Shown here piece after piece: positions 1-7,613 of a DNA stretch of 64,000 nt (positions within the stretch are counted from its first letter, which is position 1; each line of letters starts with the position of its first letter). The position numbers and the translations under genes are program-made. The DNA lies in contig DAINDE010000009.1 in the NCBI GenBank assembly GCA_036732025.1, positions 23,668 to 87,667 on the forward strand. The letters are read 5' to 3'. The notes below the pieces were generated by a model. That model made no database searches and was not told where the DNA came from. It was given only the letters and a program-made list of their open reading frames with translations. Origin of the DNA: SSSZ01 sp036732025 (GTDB lineage Bacteria > Pseudomonadota > Gammaproteobacteria > Burkholderiales > Rhodocyclaceae).

Positions 1-324
1 TTCGGCGACGTCTTCGGCGGCTGGGTCATGGCCCAGGTGGACGTGGCCGGCGCCATCCCCGCCATGCGCCGCGCCCGGGGGCGGGTGGCCACGGTGTCGG
101 TCAACTCCTTCCTCTTCAAGCAGCCCATCTCCGTCGGCGACGTGGTCAGCTTCTACTCCGAGGTCGTTCAGGTCGGCCGCACTTCCATCACCGTCAATGT
201 CGAGGTCTATGCCGAACGCAACTACGCGGCGCCGATCACGGTGAAAGTGACGGAAGCGCAACTGACCTACGTCGCCATCGATGCCAGCGGCAAAAAGCGG
301 GACGTGCCGCCGGAAAGTGCGTAG
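1..324 (+). CDS. yciA: Acyl-CoA thioesterase, YciA-type hotdog fold (5' truncated)
   Basis: The reading frame is already open at base 1 (FGDVFGGWVMAQVD) and runs to a TAG at 324, so the N-terminus lies outside the window. The visible 107 residues match the YciA/acyl-CoA hydrolase pattern: the DxFGGW segment with the catalytic Asp region, A-x-RRA-GRVATVSV, then QPISVGDVVSFY and VGRTSITVNVEV on the hotdog strands. YciA enzymes hydrolyse short and medium acyl-CoA thioesters in the cytosol. An internal ATG at base 28 is not the start, because homology continues upstream of it. The next gene, a fatty-acid porin, fits a lipid role but is probably a separate unit. Confidence 0.88.
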   Translation, partial: FGDVFGGWVMAQVDVAGAIPAMRRARGRVATVSVNSFLFKQPISVGDVVSFYSEVVQVGRTSITVNVEVYAERNYAAPITVKVTEAQLTYVAIDASGKKRDVPPESA

Positions 325-369
325 AATCCGCAAGTTAAGACCATTACTTCGCGTGCTCGGGAATAAACG

Positions 370-1572
370 ATGAAAACCATGTCCATGCGTGTCCTGCCGG
401 CCCTTCTGCTGGCCGCCTTTTCCGGCGGCGCCTCCGCCGCCGCCTTCCAGTTGTGGGAACAGAACGCCAGCGGCATCGGCACCGCCTACGCCGGTTCCGC
501 CGCGGTGGCCGACAACGCCAGCACCATCTTCTTCAACCCGGCCGGCATGACCCAGCTGACCGGCCTGCGCCTGTCTGCGGGCGTGGCCGGCGTCAATGCC
601 AACTTCAAGTTCAAGAACGAGGGCTCCACCCCCGTCGGCGGCGGCAACGGCGGCGACGCCGGCGGCGACTGGCAGGCCATTCCCAACGTCTACGTTTCCT
701 GGCAGGTTTCCCCGCAATGGTTCGTCGGCCTGGGCATTTCGTCGCCCTTCGGCCTGTCCACCGAATACGATTCCAGCTGGATCGGCCGCTTCCACGCCAT
801 CGAATCCGAAATCCGGACCATCAACGTCAACCCCTCGGTGGCCTACCAACTCAACGACAAGGTCTCCCTGGGCTTCGGTCTCAATTACCAGAGCATCGAC
901 GCTAAGATGACCATGTTGGTGCCGTTAGGGCCGGTGCTCTACCGCCTTGAGGGAGATGCAGCATCATGGGGATGGAATGCTGGCGCCCTGGTCACCCTCT
1001 CTCCTTCGATGCGGGTGGGGGTTTCCTACCGCTCCGGTGTGGAGCACAAGTTGGATGTGGAGCGCGACATTTCCGGATTTGCTTCACTAGATGGCAGCGC
1101 CAAGCTCAAGTTGCCGGGTACCTTCATCCTGTCCGTCTGGCAGCAGGTGTCCGACCGCTGGGAAGCCATGGGCGACCTCTCCTACACCGACTGGAGCACC
1201 GTCGATAAATTGAAGTTCAAGCACTTTGGTGGCGCCGACGTGGCTACTTTCAACTACAAAGATTCCTGGCGTTTCGCCTGGGGCGCTGCCTACAAGGCCA
1301 GCGACGCCTGGAAGGTCAAGTTCGGCATCGCCTACGACCGCACCCCCACCACCGATGGCAACCGCTCGCCCCGGGTGCCCGACAACAGCCGCATCTGGCT
1401 GTCCGTGGGCGGCCAATGGCGCCCGGCCAAGGAAACCACCGTCGACTTCGGCTACGCCTACCTCTACCTGCGGGATCCGGCCATCAGCCACACCAATGCG
1501 GCCGGCACCCTGCGCGGGCACTACAACGACAGCGGCCACGTCCTGGGCATCCAGTACTCCCAGGGCTTCTGA
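370..1572 (+). CDS. fadL: FadL/OMPP1/TodX family outer-membrane transporter
   Basis: A 400-residue precursor with a clear signal peptide (residues 1 to about 24, ending SGGASA-A). The mature start AFQLWEQNASGIGTAYAG and the later NPAGM motif are the hallmark of the FadL/TodX family, whose N-terminal hatch plugs a 14-strand barrel and carries long-chain fatty acids or hydrophobic aromatics across the outer membrane. The C-terminus ends in an aromatic residue (GIQYSQGF) as expected for a BAM substrate. Alternating amphipathic strands fill the rest. Length agrees with the family. The substrate cannot be read from sequence. Confidence 0.9.
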   Translation: MKTMSMRVLPALLLAAFSGGASAAAFQLWEQNASGIGTAYAGSAAVADNASTIFFNPAGMTQLTGLRLSAGVAGVNANFKFKNEGSTPVGGGNGGDAGGDWQAIPNVYVSWQVSPQWFVGLGISSPFGLSTEYDSSWIGRFHAIESEIRTINVNPSVAYQLNDKVSLGFGLNYQSIDAKMTMLVPLGPVLYRLEGDAASWGWNAGALVTLSPSMRVGVSYRSGVEHKLDVERDISGFASLDGSAKLKLPGTFILSVWQQVSDRWEAMGDLSYTDWSTVDKLKFKHFGGADVATFNYKDSWRFAWGAAYKASDAWKVKFGIAYDRTPTTDGNRSPRVPDNSRIWLSVGGQWRPAKETTVDFGYAYLYLRDPAISHTNAAGTLRGHYNDSGHVLGIQYSQGF

Positions 1573-1596
1573 CGGGTCGCTCCGGAGCGGGGGAGC

Positions 1597-2094
1597 GTGG
1601 GAGGGGAACTGGGCGGCATCGTGATCGGCTGGCGCGAGCTTGTGCTGGCGGTCATCGCCGCCGTCGTCGCCTACATGCTGGTGGTCGTGCTGCGCATGCG
1701 CCGCCTGCGCCAGCCGCCCCCCGTCGTTGGAGAGCCGGCGGCCGGCCAGCCACCAGCCGCAGAATTTTCCGCTCCACCCGAGGTGCCGCCGCTGGCGGAA
1801 GGGGCCGAGGAAGCGCCGGCGCCTGCGCCGGCCTTCGTCCAGGGCGTCGAGGCTGAAGTGCTGCAATTGCGCGAGGAGGTCGATGCCCTGCGCGGCGAAG
1901 TGGCCGCCCTGCGCGACGAATTGCACAACGAACTCGCCCACCTGCGGGCCACCCAGACGGTGTCACCCCTGTACACGGATGCCATGCAGATGGCGACCCT
2001 GGGCCATGACGCGGCCACCATCGCCGAGCGCTGCGGCATTTCCCGGGCAGAGGCCGAACTGATGGTGGCGCTGGTCAAGAATCAGGAGCAGTGA
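1597..2094 (+). CDS. DUF2802 family membrane-anchored coiled-coil protein
   Basis: A 165-residue protein with one N-terminal transmembrane helix (about residues 13-33), a Pro/Ala-rich linker, a heptad stretch (EAEVLQLREEVDALRGEVAALRDEL region) and a C-terminal helix-turn-helix-like block with CGISRAEAELMVAL, the signature I associate with DUF2802. Function is unknown. The start is a GTG at 1597; a second in-frame GTG at 1621 would remove eight residues and is also possible. It is followed eight bases later by the SPOR gene, so the two are probably co-transcribed and may both act in the cell envelope. Confidence 0.75.
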   Translation: MGGELGGIVIGWRELVLAVIAAVVAYMLVVVLRMRRLRQPPPVVGEPAAGQPPAAEFSAPPEVPPLAEGAEEAPAPAPAFVQGVEAEVLQLREEVDALRGEVAALRDELHNELAHLRATQTVSPLYTDAMQMATLGHDAATIAERCGISRAEAELMVALVKNQEQ

Positions 2095-2101
2095 GGAAAC
2101 C

Positions 2102-2881
2102 ATGGCGGAAAACAATGGCAACGCAAAAGACGCTGAACTGCAGGGGGAGCTGAAGAAAAAGCTGGTCAAGCGCCTGGCGGTGGCGGCGGTCCTGGTGGCG
2201 GTGCTCCTCGCCGTCCTCGCCTTCTTCGACTACCTGGCGACGCCGGAAGAACCAGAAGAGCCGGCCACCTTCAATCGTCCCGTCCCGGTGCCGCCCCAGA
2301 AGGAGCTGACCCAGCCGGTCAAGCCGGCGGAAAGCGCCGGGGAGCCGCCCAAGGCCGAAGCGCCTGCGGCAGAACCCCCGCCGCCGCCGGTAGCGCCGGC
2401 CCCGGCCGAAACGACGCCGCCCGCGGTGGCCGCCCAGCCGGCCGTGCCGGCCAAGGAAGGGGCCCCGGCGCCGCGGATTGCGCCGTCGCGTCCAGCCCCA
2501 ACCGCACCCGCCCGGGAAACGGCGCCAGCCGCCGTGCCCGAGCGCACCGAAGCGCCGGCGCCGGCAGCGGTGCCTTCCGTTCCCGACGAGGCGGCAGTTG
2601 CCGCCAAGCCGCCGGCCAGGATCACCGACCTGGCGCCCCGCCCCGCCGCCACCCTGCCGCGCCCGGCGACGGGTTACGTCCTGCAGGCGGGGGTCTTCGC
2701 CAGCGCCCAGCGGGCCGAGGAACTCCACGCCAAGCTGACCCTGAACGGCATCCCCTCCACCCTGGAGGCCCGCGTCCAGGTGGGGCCCTTCAAATCCCGC
2801 CAGGAGGCGGAAGCCGCCCGGGAAAAGATGAAGACCCTGGGCATCGAGGCGGTGCTCATCCCCCCCGCCGGCAAGCGCTAA
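2102..2881 (+). CDS. SPOR-domain envelope protein (DedD/FtsN-like)
   Basis: A 259-residue bitopic protein: a basic cytoplasmic stub, one transmembrane helix (about 22-42), a long Pro/Ala/Glu-rich periplasmic spacer (about 50-190) and a C-terminal SPOR domain (YVLQAGVFASAQRAEEL ... QVGPFKSRQEAEAAREKM). SPOR domains bind denuded septal peptidoglycan, so a division-site role is likely. A GAGGAAA ribosome site overlaps the end of the DUF2802 gene just before the ATG. Its stop overlaps by about four bases the stop of the convergent TPR gene. Whether it is the DedD or FtsN counterpart is not settled by sequence alone. Confidence 0.85.
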   Translation: MAENNGNAKDAELQGELKKKLVKRLAVAAVLVAVLLAVLAFFDYLATPEEPEEPATFNRPVPVPPQKELTQPVKPAESAGEPPKAEAPAAEPPPPPVAPAPAETTPPAVAAQPAVPAKEGAPAPRIAPSRPAPTAPARETAPAAVPERTEAPAPAAVPSVPDEAAVAAKPPARITDLAPRPAATLPRPATGYVLQAGVFASAQRAEELHAKLTLNGIPSTLEARVQVGPFKSRQEAEAAREKMKTLGIEAVLIPPAGKR

Positions 2882-3213
2882 AGCGGCTCGGCGAGTTTCT
2901 TCTCCAGGCGCTTGCGGAAGACGCCCATTTCCTTGGCCGCCTGTACGTCCCCCTTGCCGGTGGCCACCTCGATGCCCATCTCGTAGGCGGCCAGGGCCGC
3001 CCGGAGGTCGCCGGCTTCGGTCAGTGCCTTGCCCAGCAGCTTCCAGGCGGCCGAATACTGCGGATCGCGGGCCACGGCTTCGCGCAGGTAGGCCGCGGCC
3101 CGGGCGCCATCCCCGGCCTTGAGGTATTCGTTGCCGATGGAGTAGCGCAGCAAGGGGCCGTCGCGGGGGCCGCCGAGCAGTTTTTCCAGGGTGGCGATGG
3201 CGGGCGTGCTCAT
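2878..3213 (-). CDS. Small tetratricopeptide-repeat protein
   Basis: A 111-residue protein without signal peptide. Two TPR-like helical hairpins are visible: LLRYSIGNEYLKAGDGARAAAYLREAV and YSAAWKLLGKALTEAGDLRAALAAYEMG. The rest is a basic, Lys-rich C-terminal helix. Such short TPR proteins act as protein-binding adaptors; no partner can be named. A good AGGA ribosome site lies before the ATG. The gene is divergent from ridA with only 38 bases between the start codons. Confidence 0.8.
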   Translation of the reverse strand: MSTPAIATLEKLLGGPRDGPLLRYSIGNEYLKAGDGARAAAYLREAVARDPQYSAAWKLLGKALTEAGDLRAALAAYEMGIEVATGKGDVQAAKEMGVFRKRLEKKLAEPL

Positions 3214-3251
3214 TTAACATTCCTCCGTATTCTTCTTCCTGAGACCCTACC

Positions 3252-3632
3252 ATGAGCAAAACGATCATTTCCACGCCCAACGCCCCCGCCGCCATCGGCA
3301 CCTATTCCCAGGCCGTGCGGGTGTGCAATACCGTCTACATGTCCGGCCAGATCGGGCTGGACCCCGCCACCATGCAGATGGTGGACGGCATCGACGCCCA
3401 GATCGTGCGCGTCTTCGAGAACCTCAAGGCGGTGGCCGAGGCGGCCGGCGGCTCGCTGGCCGACGTGGTCAAGCTCAACGTCTTCCTCACCGACCTGGCC
3501 AATTTTGCCAAGGTGAACGAGACCATGGCCCGGTATTTCAGCGAGCCCTTCCCGGCCCGCGCCGCCGTGGGCGTCAAGGAACTGCCGCGGGGCGCCCTGG
3601 TGGAAGCCGACGCGGTAATGCACTTAGTGTAG
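3252..3632 (+). CDS. ridA: RidA family reactive intermediate/imine deaminase
   Basis: A 126-residue protein with the whole RidA/YjgF fold: NAPAAIGTYSQAV at the start, VYMSGQIGLDP, FENLKAVAEAAGGSLADVVKLNVFLTD and PARAAVGVKELPRGALVEADAV. The Arg of PARAAV binds the substrate carboxylate in the family. RidA hydrolyses 2-aminoacrylate and related enamines that damage PLP enzymes. Oddity: the last residues and the stop codon come from the 166-bp palindromic element that begins at 3625, so the C-terminus (VMHLV) has probably been rewritten by the insertion; the catalytic part is intact. Confidence 0.93.
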   Translation: MSKTIISTPNAPAAIGTYSQAVRVCNTVYMSGQIGLDPATMQMVDGIDAQIVRVFENLKAVAEAAGGSLADVVKLNVFLTDLANFAKVNETMARYFSEPFPARAAVGVKELPRGALVEADAVMHLV

Positions 3633-3790
3633 TGCTGCACACTATTCGGCACATAAAACCGCGCCTTTGCCCCCGTGGCGGCGTTGCAAATCCTCGCGAT
3701 ACCAAATGGGTATCGCTGCGGTTTGTGCCTTGCCACAAGGGCAAATGCATCGGTTTTATTAAGTGCCTCATAGCGTGCAGCACTACACTA
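3625..3790. mobile_element. 166-bp palindromic MITE-like element between ridA and recG
   Basis: The two ends are inverted copies (TAGTGTAGTGCTGCAC and its complement) and the similarity continues inward almost to the centre: GGCAC, ATAAAACCG, TTTGCCC, GTGGC, and finally GCGATACC against GGTATCGC around base 3706. There is no room for a transposase. The ends can be read as TA flanking a GTGTAGTGCTGCAC terminal repeat, as in Tc1/mariner or IS630-derived MITEs, but this is inference. The element supplies the ridA stop codon and reaches to six bases before the recG ATG. Confidence 0.75.
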
Positions 3791-3795
3791 GCCAC

Positions 3796-5835
3796 ATGAC
3801 GGCAGCGGGGGCGCCCGCTCCCATCCCGGCCTCGGAGGCCCTGCGCAGGAAGCTCGCCAAGCTGGGGCTGCATACGGTGGATGACCTGGTCGTCCATCTG
3901 CCCCTGCGCTACGAGGACGAAACCCGCATCGTGCCGGTGGCCGAAGCGCCCTGGGGTGAGCCGGTGCAGGTTGAGGTCACGGTGCTGTCCAGCGAGGTGC
4001 AGTTCCGGCCCCGCCGCCAGCTCGTGGTGCGCGCCCGGGACGCCAGCGGCGAAATCTGGCTGCGCTTCTTCAGCTTCTACCCCAACCAGAAGGCGATGCT
4101 GGCCGAGGGGGCACGCATCCGCGCCTTCGGCGAAGTGCGCAGCGGCTTCTTCGGCGCCGAGATGGTCCATCCTCGCTTCCACGCCGCCGGCGAAGGCGAG
4201 CCCCTGCCGGAAGGACTGACCCCCATCTACCCGACCACTGCGGGCGTCGGCCCGGCCACCCTGCGCAAGCTCATCGGCCAAGCCCTGGCTGCCGCCGATC
4301 TGGCTGACACGGTGGATGAAGCGGCCCGCCACCGCCTGCACCTGCCGGGTTTCGCCCGCAGCCTCAGGTTCCTGCATGCCCCGCCGCCGGGCACGGCCCT
4401 CAACGCCCTGCTTTCCCGCAATCACCCGGCCTGGTTGCGGGTGAAGTTCGACGAAGTCCTGGCCCAGCAGCTTTCCCTGCGCCGAGCCTACCGGGCCCGG
4501 CGGGAGCAGGGGGCGCCGTCCCTGGTGCCGGCGGACGATCTCGCCGGCCGCCTGCGGGCGGCGCTGCCCTTTGGCCTGACGGACGCACAGCACCGGGCCG
4601 TGGCCGAGATCGCCGCCGACCTGGCGCGGCCCTATCCCATGCAGCGCCTCCTGCAGGGCGATGTCGGCAGCGGCAAGACCATCGTCGCCGCCCTGGCCGC
4701 CTGCCAGGCCATCGCCGCCGGCTGGCAGGCTGCCTTCATGGCCCCCACCGAAATCCTCGCCGAGCAGCACTACCTGAAACTCAAGGCCTGGCTTGAACCG
4801 CTGGGCGTTCAGGTGGCCTGGCTCTCCGGCAGCCTCAAGGCGGCGGCCAAGCGGACCCAGCAGGCCAGGGCGGCGGCGGGCGCCCAACTGGTGGTGGGCA
4901 CCCACGCCCTCATCCAGGACACCGTCGATTTCGCCCGCCTGGGCCTGGCCATCGTGGACGAGCAGCACCGCTTCGGCGTTGCCCAGCGCCTGGCCCTGCG
5001 CAAGAAGGGCGGCAACCCGCACCAGCTCATGATGTCGGCGACGCCCATCCCGCGCACCCTGGCCATGAGCTATTACGCGGACCTCGACGTCACTGTCCTC
5101 GACGAGTTGCCGCCCGGGCGCACCCCGGTCAAGACCCGCCTGGTGGCCGACAGCCGCCGGGACGACGTGGTGGGCTTCGTCGACAAGCATGTGGCCGAGG
5201 GCCGCCAAGCCTACTGGGTATGCCCCCTGATCGAAGAGTCGGAGGCCCTGCAGCTGCAGACCGCCCAGGACACCTACGCTCACCTGCAGGAAGACTTGCC
5301 CGGGCTGGCCATCGGTCTCGTCCATGGCCGCCTGAAGGCCGACGAGAAGCAGGCCACCATGGCCGCCTTCGCCGCCGGCGCCATTGACGTGCTGGTGGCG
5401 ACGACGGTGATCGAAGTGGGGGTGGACGTGCCCAACGCTAGCCTCATGGTCATCGAGCATGCCGAGCGCTTCGGCCTTTCCCAGTTGCACCAGTTGCGGG
5501 GGCGGGTGGGGCGCGGGGCGCACGAATCGACCTGCGTCCTGCTCTACGCCCAGCCCCTGTCGGAGACGGCGCGGCAGCGCCTCAAGATCATCTTCGAGAA
5601 CACCGACGGCTTCGAGATCGCCCGCCAGGACCTGCAATTGCGGGGGCCGGGGGAATTCGTCGGCAGCCGCCAGAGCGGCGTGCCCCTGCTGCGCTACGCC
5701 GATCTGGAACTGGACGCCGACCTGGTTTCCGCCGCCCGGGAGGTGGCGGAAACCATGCTCGACCAGGCGCCGGAACAGGCCGAACGCCACCTGCAGCGCT
5801 GGCTCGGCTCCCGCCAGGAACTCCTCAAGTCCTGA
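3796..5835 (+). CDS. recG: ATP-dependent DNA helicase RecG
   Basis: A 679-residue superfamily 2 helicase. The N-terminal wedge/OB domain (about 1-250) reshapes stalled forks; the motor has Walker A GDVGSGKT (about 289-296), TAPTE-like MAPTEILAEQHY, the DEQH box in VDEQHRFGV (about 388), MSATPIPRTL, and motifs V-VI in TTVIEVGVDVPNA and QLRGRVGRG. RecG regresses stalled forks and migrates Holliday junctions. I chose ATG 3796; an in-frame GTG at 3763 lies inside the palindromic element and would add eleven residues unlike RecG. No clear ribosome site precedes 3796, perhaps because the insertion replaced it. Confidence 0.95.
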   Translation: MTAAGAPAPIPASEALRRKLAKLGLHTVDDLVVHLPLRYEDETRIVPVAEAPWGEPVQVEVTVLSSEVQFRPRRQLVVRARDASGEIWLRFFSFYPNQKAMLAEGARIRAFGEVRSGFFGAEMVHPRFHAAGEGEPLPEGLTPIYPTTAGVGPATLRKLIGQALAAADLADTVDEAARHRLHLPGFARSLRFLHAPPPGTALNALLSRNHPAWLRVKFDEVLAQQLSLRRAYRARREQGAPSLVPADDLAGRLRAALPFGLTDAQHRAVAEIAADLARPYPMQRLLQGDVGSGKTIVAALAACQAIAAGWQAAFMAPTEILAEQHYLKLKAWLEPLGVQVAWLSGSLKAAAKRTQQARAAAGAQLVVGTHALIQDTVDFARLGLAIVDEQHRFGVAQRLALRKKGGNPHQLMMSATPIPRTLAMSYYADLDVTVLDELPPGRTPVKTRLVADSRRDDVVGFVDKHVAEGRQAYWVCPLIEESEALQLQTAQDTYAHLQEDLPGLAIGLVHGRLKADEKQATMAAFAAGAIDVLVATTVIEVGVDVPNASLMVIEHAERFGLSQLHQLRGRVGRGAHESTCVLLYAQPLSETARQRLKIIFENTDGFEIARQDLQLRGPGEFVGSRQSGVPLLRYADLELDADLVSAAREVAETMLDQAPEQAERHLQRWLGSRQELLKS

Positions 5836-6691
5836 AGAAATCCTCGATCAGCCGTGCGGTGGCTTCCGGCTGGTCGTGGTGCAGCATGTGGCCGGCATCG
5901 TCGATCCAGCATTCCTCGACCTGGGCGAAGCAGGCCCGGCGGGCTTCCCAGTCGCCGGGGCGGGCGGCGAATTCCCTGACCACCCAGGATTCCCGCCCGG
6001 CCACCCAGCGTACCGGGCAGGTGACGCGGCGCCAGACGGCCATGGATTCATCGAGCTGGAAGAGGTAGGGGCCCGGGGCCTTGTGCCAGGGGTCGCCGTT
6101 CCACACCACGCCGCCGTCGGCCTCCCGCGCCAGGTGCTCGGCCAGGAAGGAGGCCCGCTCCGCGGTCAGAAAACGGTCGTCGCGCAGCAAGCGGGCGGCG
6201 AAGGCGGCGCGATCGGCATAGACGTGCATGCGGGGCGGCGACGGCAGTGCCGCCAGCCACTTGCGGAAGCGTTCCGGGGCCATGTCGGGTGTCGACGGGG
6301 CAATGCCGAAACCTTCCAGACTGACGACGCCCGCCACCCGGTCCGGGCGGATGCCGCCATAGAGGCAGGCAACGATGCCGCCCATGCTGTGCCCGGCCAG
6401 GCGGGCTGGCTCCTGGGGGGAGTAGTGGTGCAGCAGGCCGTCCAGGTCGGCCACATGGTCTGCGAAGTAGTAGGGCCGGTGCAGCCATTGGGACAGGCCG
6501 AAGCCCCGCCAGTCGGGGGCGATGACATTCCACTTTCGGGCCAGGGCATCCACGGTGAATTGGAAGGAAGCGGAAACATCCATCCAGCCGTGCAGCAGGA
6601 AGAGGGCGGGGGCGGCCGGATCGCCCCAGTGCCGGACGTGCAGGCGGATGAAGGGCAGATCGAGGAATTCGGAACGGGAAGCGGCGGGCAT
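5825..6691 (-). CDS. Alpha/beta-hydrolase fold protein
   Basis: A 288-residue cytosolic hydrolase. The core shows the oxyanion-hole HGW (LFLLHGWMD), the nucleophile elbow GHSMGG and the late His in DDAGHMLHHDQPE, with ARLIEDFF as the final helix. This is the general esterase/lipase/haloalkane-dehalogenase class; the substrate is not predictable. I chose the ATG at 6691 because the upstream extension to 6796 runs through two hairpins that look like terminators. Its 3' end overlaps recG by 11 bases in convergent orientation. Confidence 0.85.
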   Translation of the reverse strand: MPAASRSEFLDLPFIRLHVRHWGDPAAPALFLLHGWMDVSASFQFTVDALARKWNVIAPDWRGFGLSQWLHRPYYFADHVADLDGLLHHYSPQEPARLAGHSMGGIVACLYGGIRPDRVAGVVSLEGFGIAPSTPDMAPERFRKWLAALPSPPRMHVYADRAAFAARLLRDDRFLTAERASFLAEHLAREADGGVVWNGDPWHKAPGPYLFQLDESMAVWRRVTCPVRWVAGRESWVVREFAARPGDWEARRACFAQVEECWIDDAGHMLHHDQPEATARLIEDFFRT

Positions 6692-6761
6692 GGGGAGGCG
6701 GGAGGGGGCTCGGCAATAACGATAGCACCGCCCCGGCAAGTTTTCCCGGCCCTGAAAAGGC

Positions 6762-6794
6762 GGAAGCCCCGGATTGGGGGAACCCGGGGCTTCC
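6762..6794 (-). terminator. Intrinsic terminator-like hairpin
   Basis: An 11-bp perfect stem (GGAAGCCCCGG with its complement, 6762-6772 and 6784-6794). Read on the minus strand it is followed by GCCTTTTC, a short U tract. It would end transcripts coming from the small ORF at 6843-6929. Confidence 0.55.
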
Positions 6795-6796
6795 AT

Positions 6797-6831
6797 GGCG
6801 ACCGTTTTTTGGGGGGAGGGGAACGGTCGCC
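6797..6831. terminator. Second adjacent hairpin with 10-bp stem
   Basis: GGCGACCGTT at 6797-6806 pairs with AACGGTCGCC at 6822-6831. The loop holds six T followed by G-rich sequence. Together with the neighbouring stem it forms a double hairpin after the small ORF; the loop T run makes it a weaker terminator than the first. Confidence 0.45.
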
Positions 6832-6842
6832 GAGGGGGGAGG

Positions 6843-6929
6843 TTACAGGCCGAAATGCTTGCGGGACGCGGCGAGGAATGCTTCGATCACTTGCTCGTCC
6901 AGGTCTGCGGGGCCTGTGTTGTTCGGCAT
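6843..6929 (-). CDS. Candidate 28-residue small protein (or sRNA locus)
   Basis: A short ORF, starting MPNNTGPADLDEQVIEAF and ending ASRKHFGL, lies between a good promoter and a double hairpin, with no other gene sharing the unit. The product would be a short acidic, then basic, amphipathic helix. I do not recognise a family. The promoter places the transcription start at or next to the ATG, so the message would be leaderless. Alternatively the unit makes a roughly 150-nt small RNA and the ORF is accidental. Support is the tidy arrangement rather than homology. Confidence 0.4.
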   Translation of the reverse strand: MPNNTGPADLDEQVIEAFLAASRKHFGL

Positions 6930-6934
6930 GGGTA

Positions 6935-6963
6935 GAAGATAAGGGCGGGGCGCGCCAGGTTCA
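6935..6963 (-). promoter_or_regulatory. Sigma-70-type promoter for the small ORF
   Basis: On the minus strand TTGAAC is followed after 17 bases by TATCTT, which ends six bases before the ATG at 6929. Five of six -35 bases and four of six -10 bases match consensus, with ideal spacing. Confidence 0.5.
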
Positions 6964-7068
6964 AGTAACGGTTTGCAACAGCGTGTAGCAGGCGGTAAGC
7001 GGGGCCGCCCGCGCCGCATTTCCCCGGCTTCGTGATAGCCTAACGGCCTTCGTTCCATCCATTTGATC

Positions 7069-7509
7069 ATGACTTCTCCCGACCAGAAACCTGCCTCCTC
7101 CCCGTCGGCCCGGACCTTCCTCAAGACGCTCCATGAACAGTACCCGGTACTGCGCGACCACCTGCCCCTGGCCATCGGCATCGACAAGCAAATCCTGGCG
7201 CAGCAGCCTGACATCGACCGCAAGATGCTGCGCCAGGCCATGCGCTTCCACACCAGCTCCACCCGCTACCTCAAGGAAATGCAGGTAGCGACGGTCCGCC
7301 ACGGCCTGGATGGCCAGCCGGCCGACCCGGTGACCGACGAACAGCGTCAGCATGCTGCCGAACTGCTGCGGGAGCGTTTCAAGAAGGTTGCCGAACAGCG
7401 TCGCGCCGAGGAAGCGGCAAAGAAAGCCGAGGCAGCCGCCCAGCAGGCCGAGGCACGGCGCCAGGAGAAACTGGGACAGTTGGCTGCCAAGTTCGGCCGG
7501 CGCGCCTGA
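7069..7509 (+). CDS. proQ: ProQ/FinO-domain RNA chaperone
   Basis: A 146-residue protein with a ProQ/FinO domain (about 10-95): ARTFLKTLHEQYPVLRDHLPLAIGI, the DKQILAQQPDIDRKMLRQAMRFHTSS block and RYLKEMQ. The tail is a long Ala/Glu/Arg/Lys helix typical of RNA-binding extensions. Family members bind structured sRNAs and 3' ends of mRNAs. It is shorter than E. coli ProQ and lacks the C-terminal Tudor-like domain, like other betaproteobacterial minimal forms. ATG 7069 is preferred over an upstream TTG at 7063. Notably it is close to, and divergent from, the putative small RNA/ORF locus. Confidence 0.88.
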   Translation: MTSPDQKPASSPSARTFLKTLHEQYPVLRDHLPLAIGIDKQILAQQPDIDRKMLRQAMRFHTSSTRYLKEMQVATVRHGLDGQPADPVTDEQRQHAAELLRERFKKVAEQRRAEEAAKKAEAAAQQAEARRQEKLGQLAAKFGRRA

Positions 7510-7613
7510 TCGTTTCCCGGAGAAACTGTGCGGGCGATGCGAAAGGCATTTCCCGGCCGGCATAAAAACACTACAATCGGTACGGTTTATTGCTTCCCGG
7601 GAGGTTGGCGATC

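Noticed and set aside
3763..3795. Upstream GTG start of recG
   Set aside because: These codons belong to the palindromic element and have no RecG counterpart.
3574..5790. 738-codon minus-strand open frame across recG
   Set aside because: It is the antisense shadow of recG in GC-rich DNA; composition is His/Gly/Arg-rich with no domain.
6692..6796. N-terminal extension of the alpha/beta-hydrolase
   Set aside because: It would be encoded through a terminator-like hairpin and shows no family similarity.
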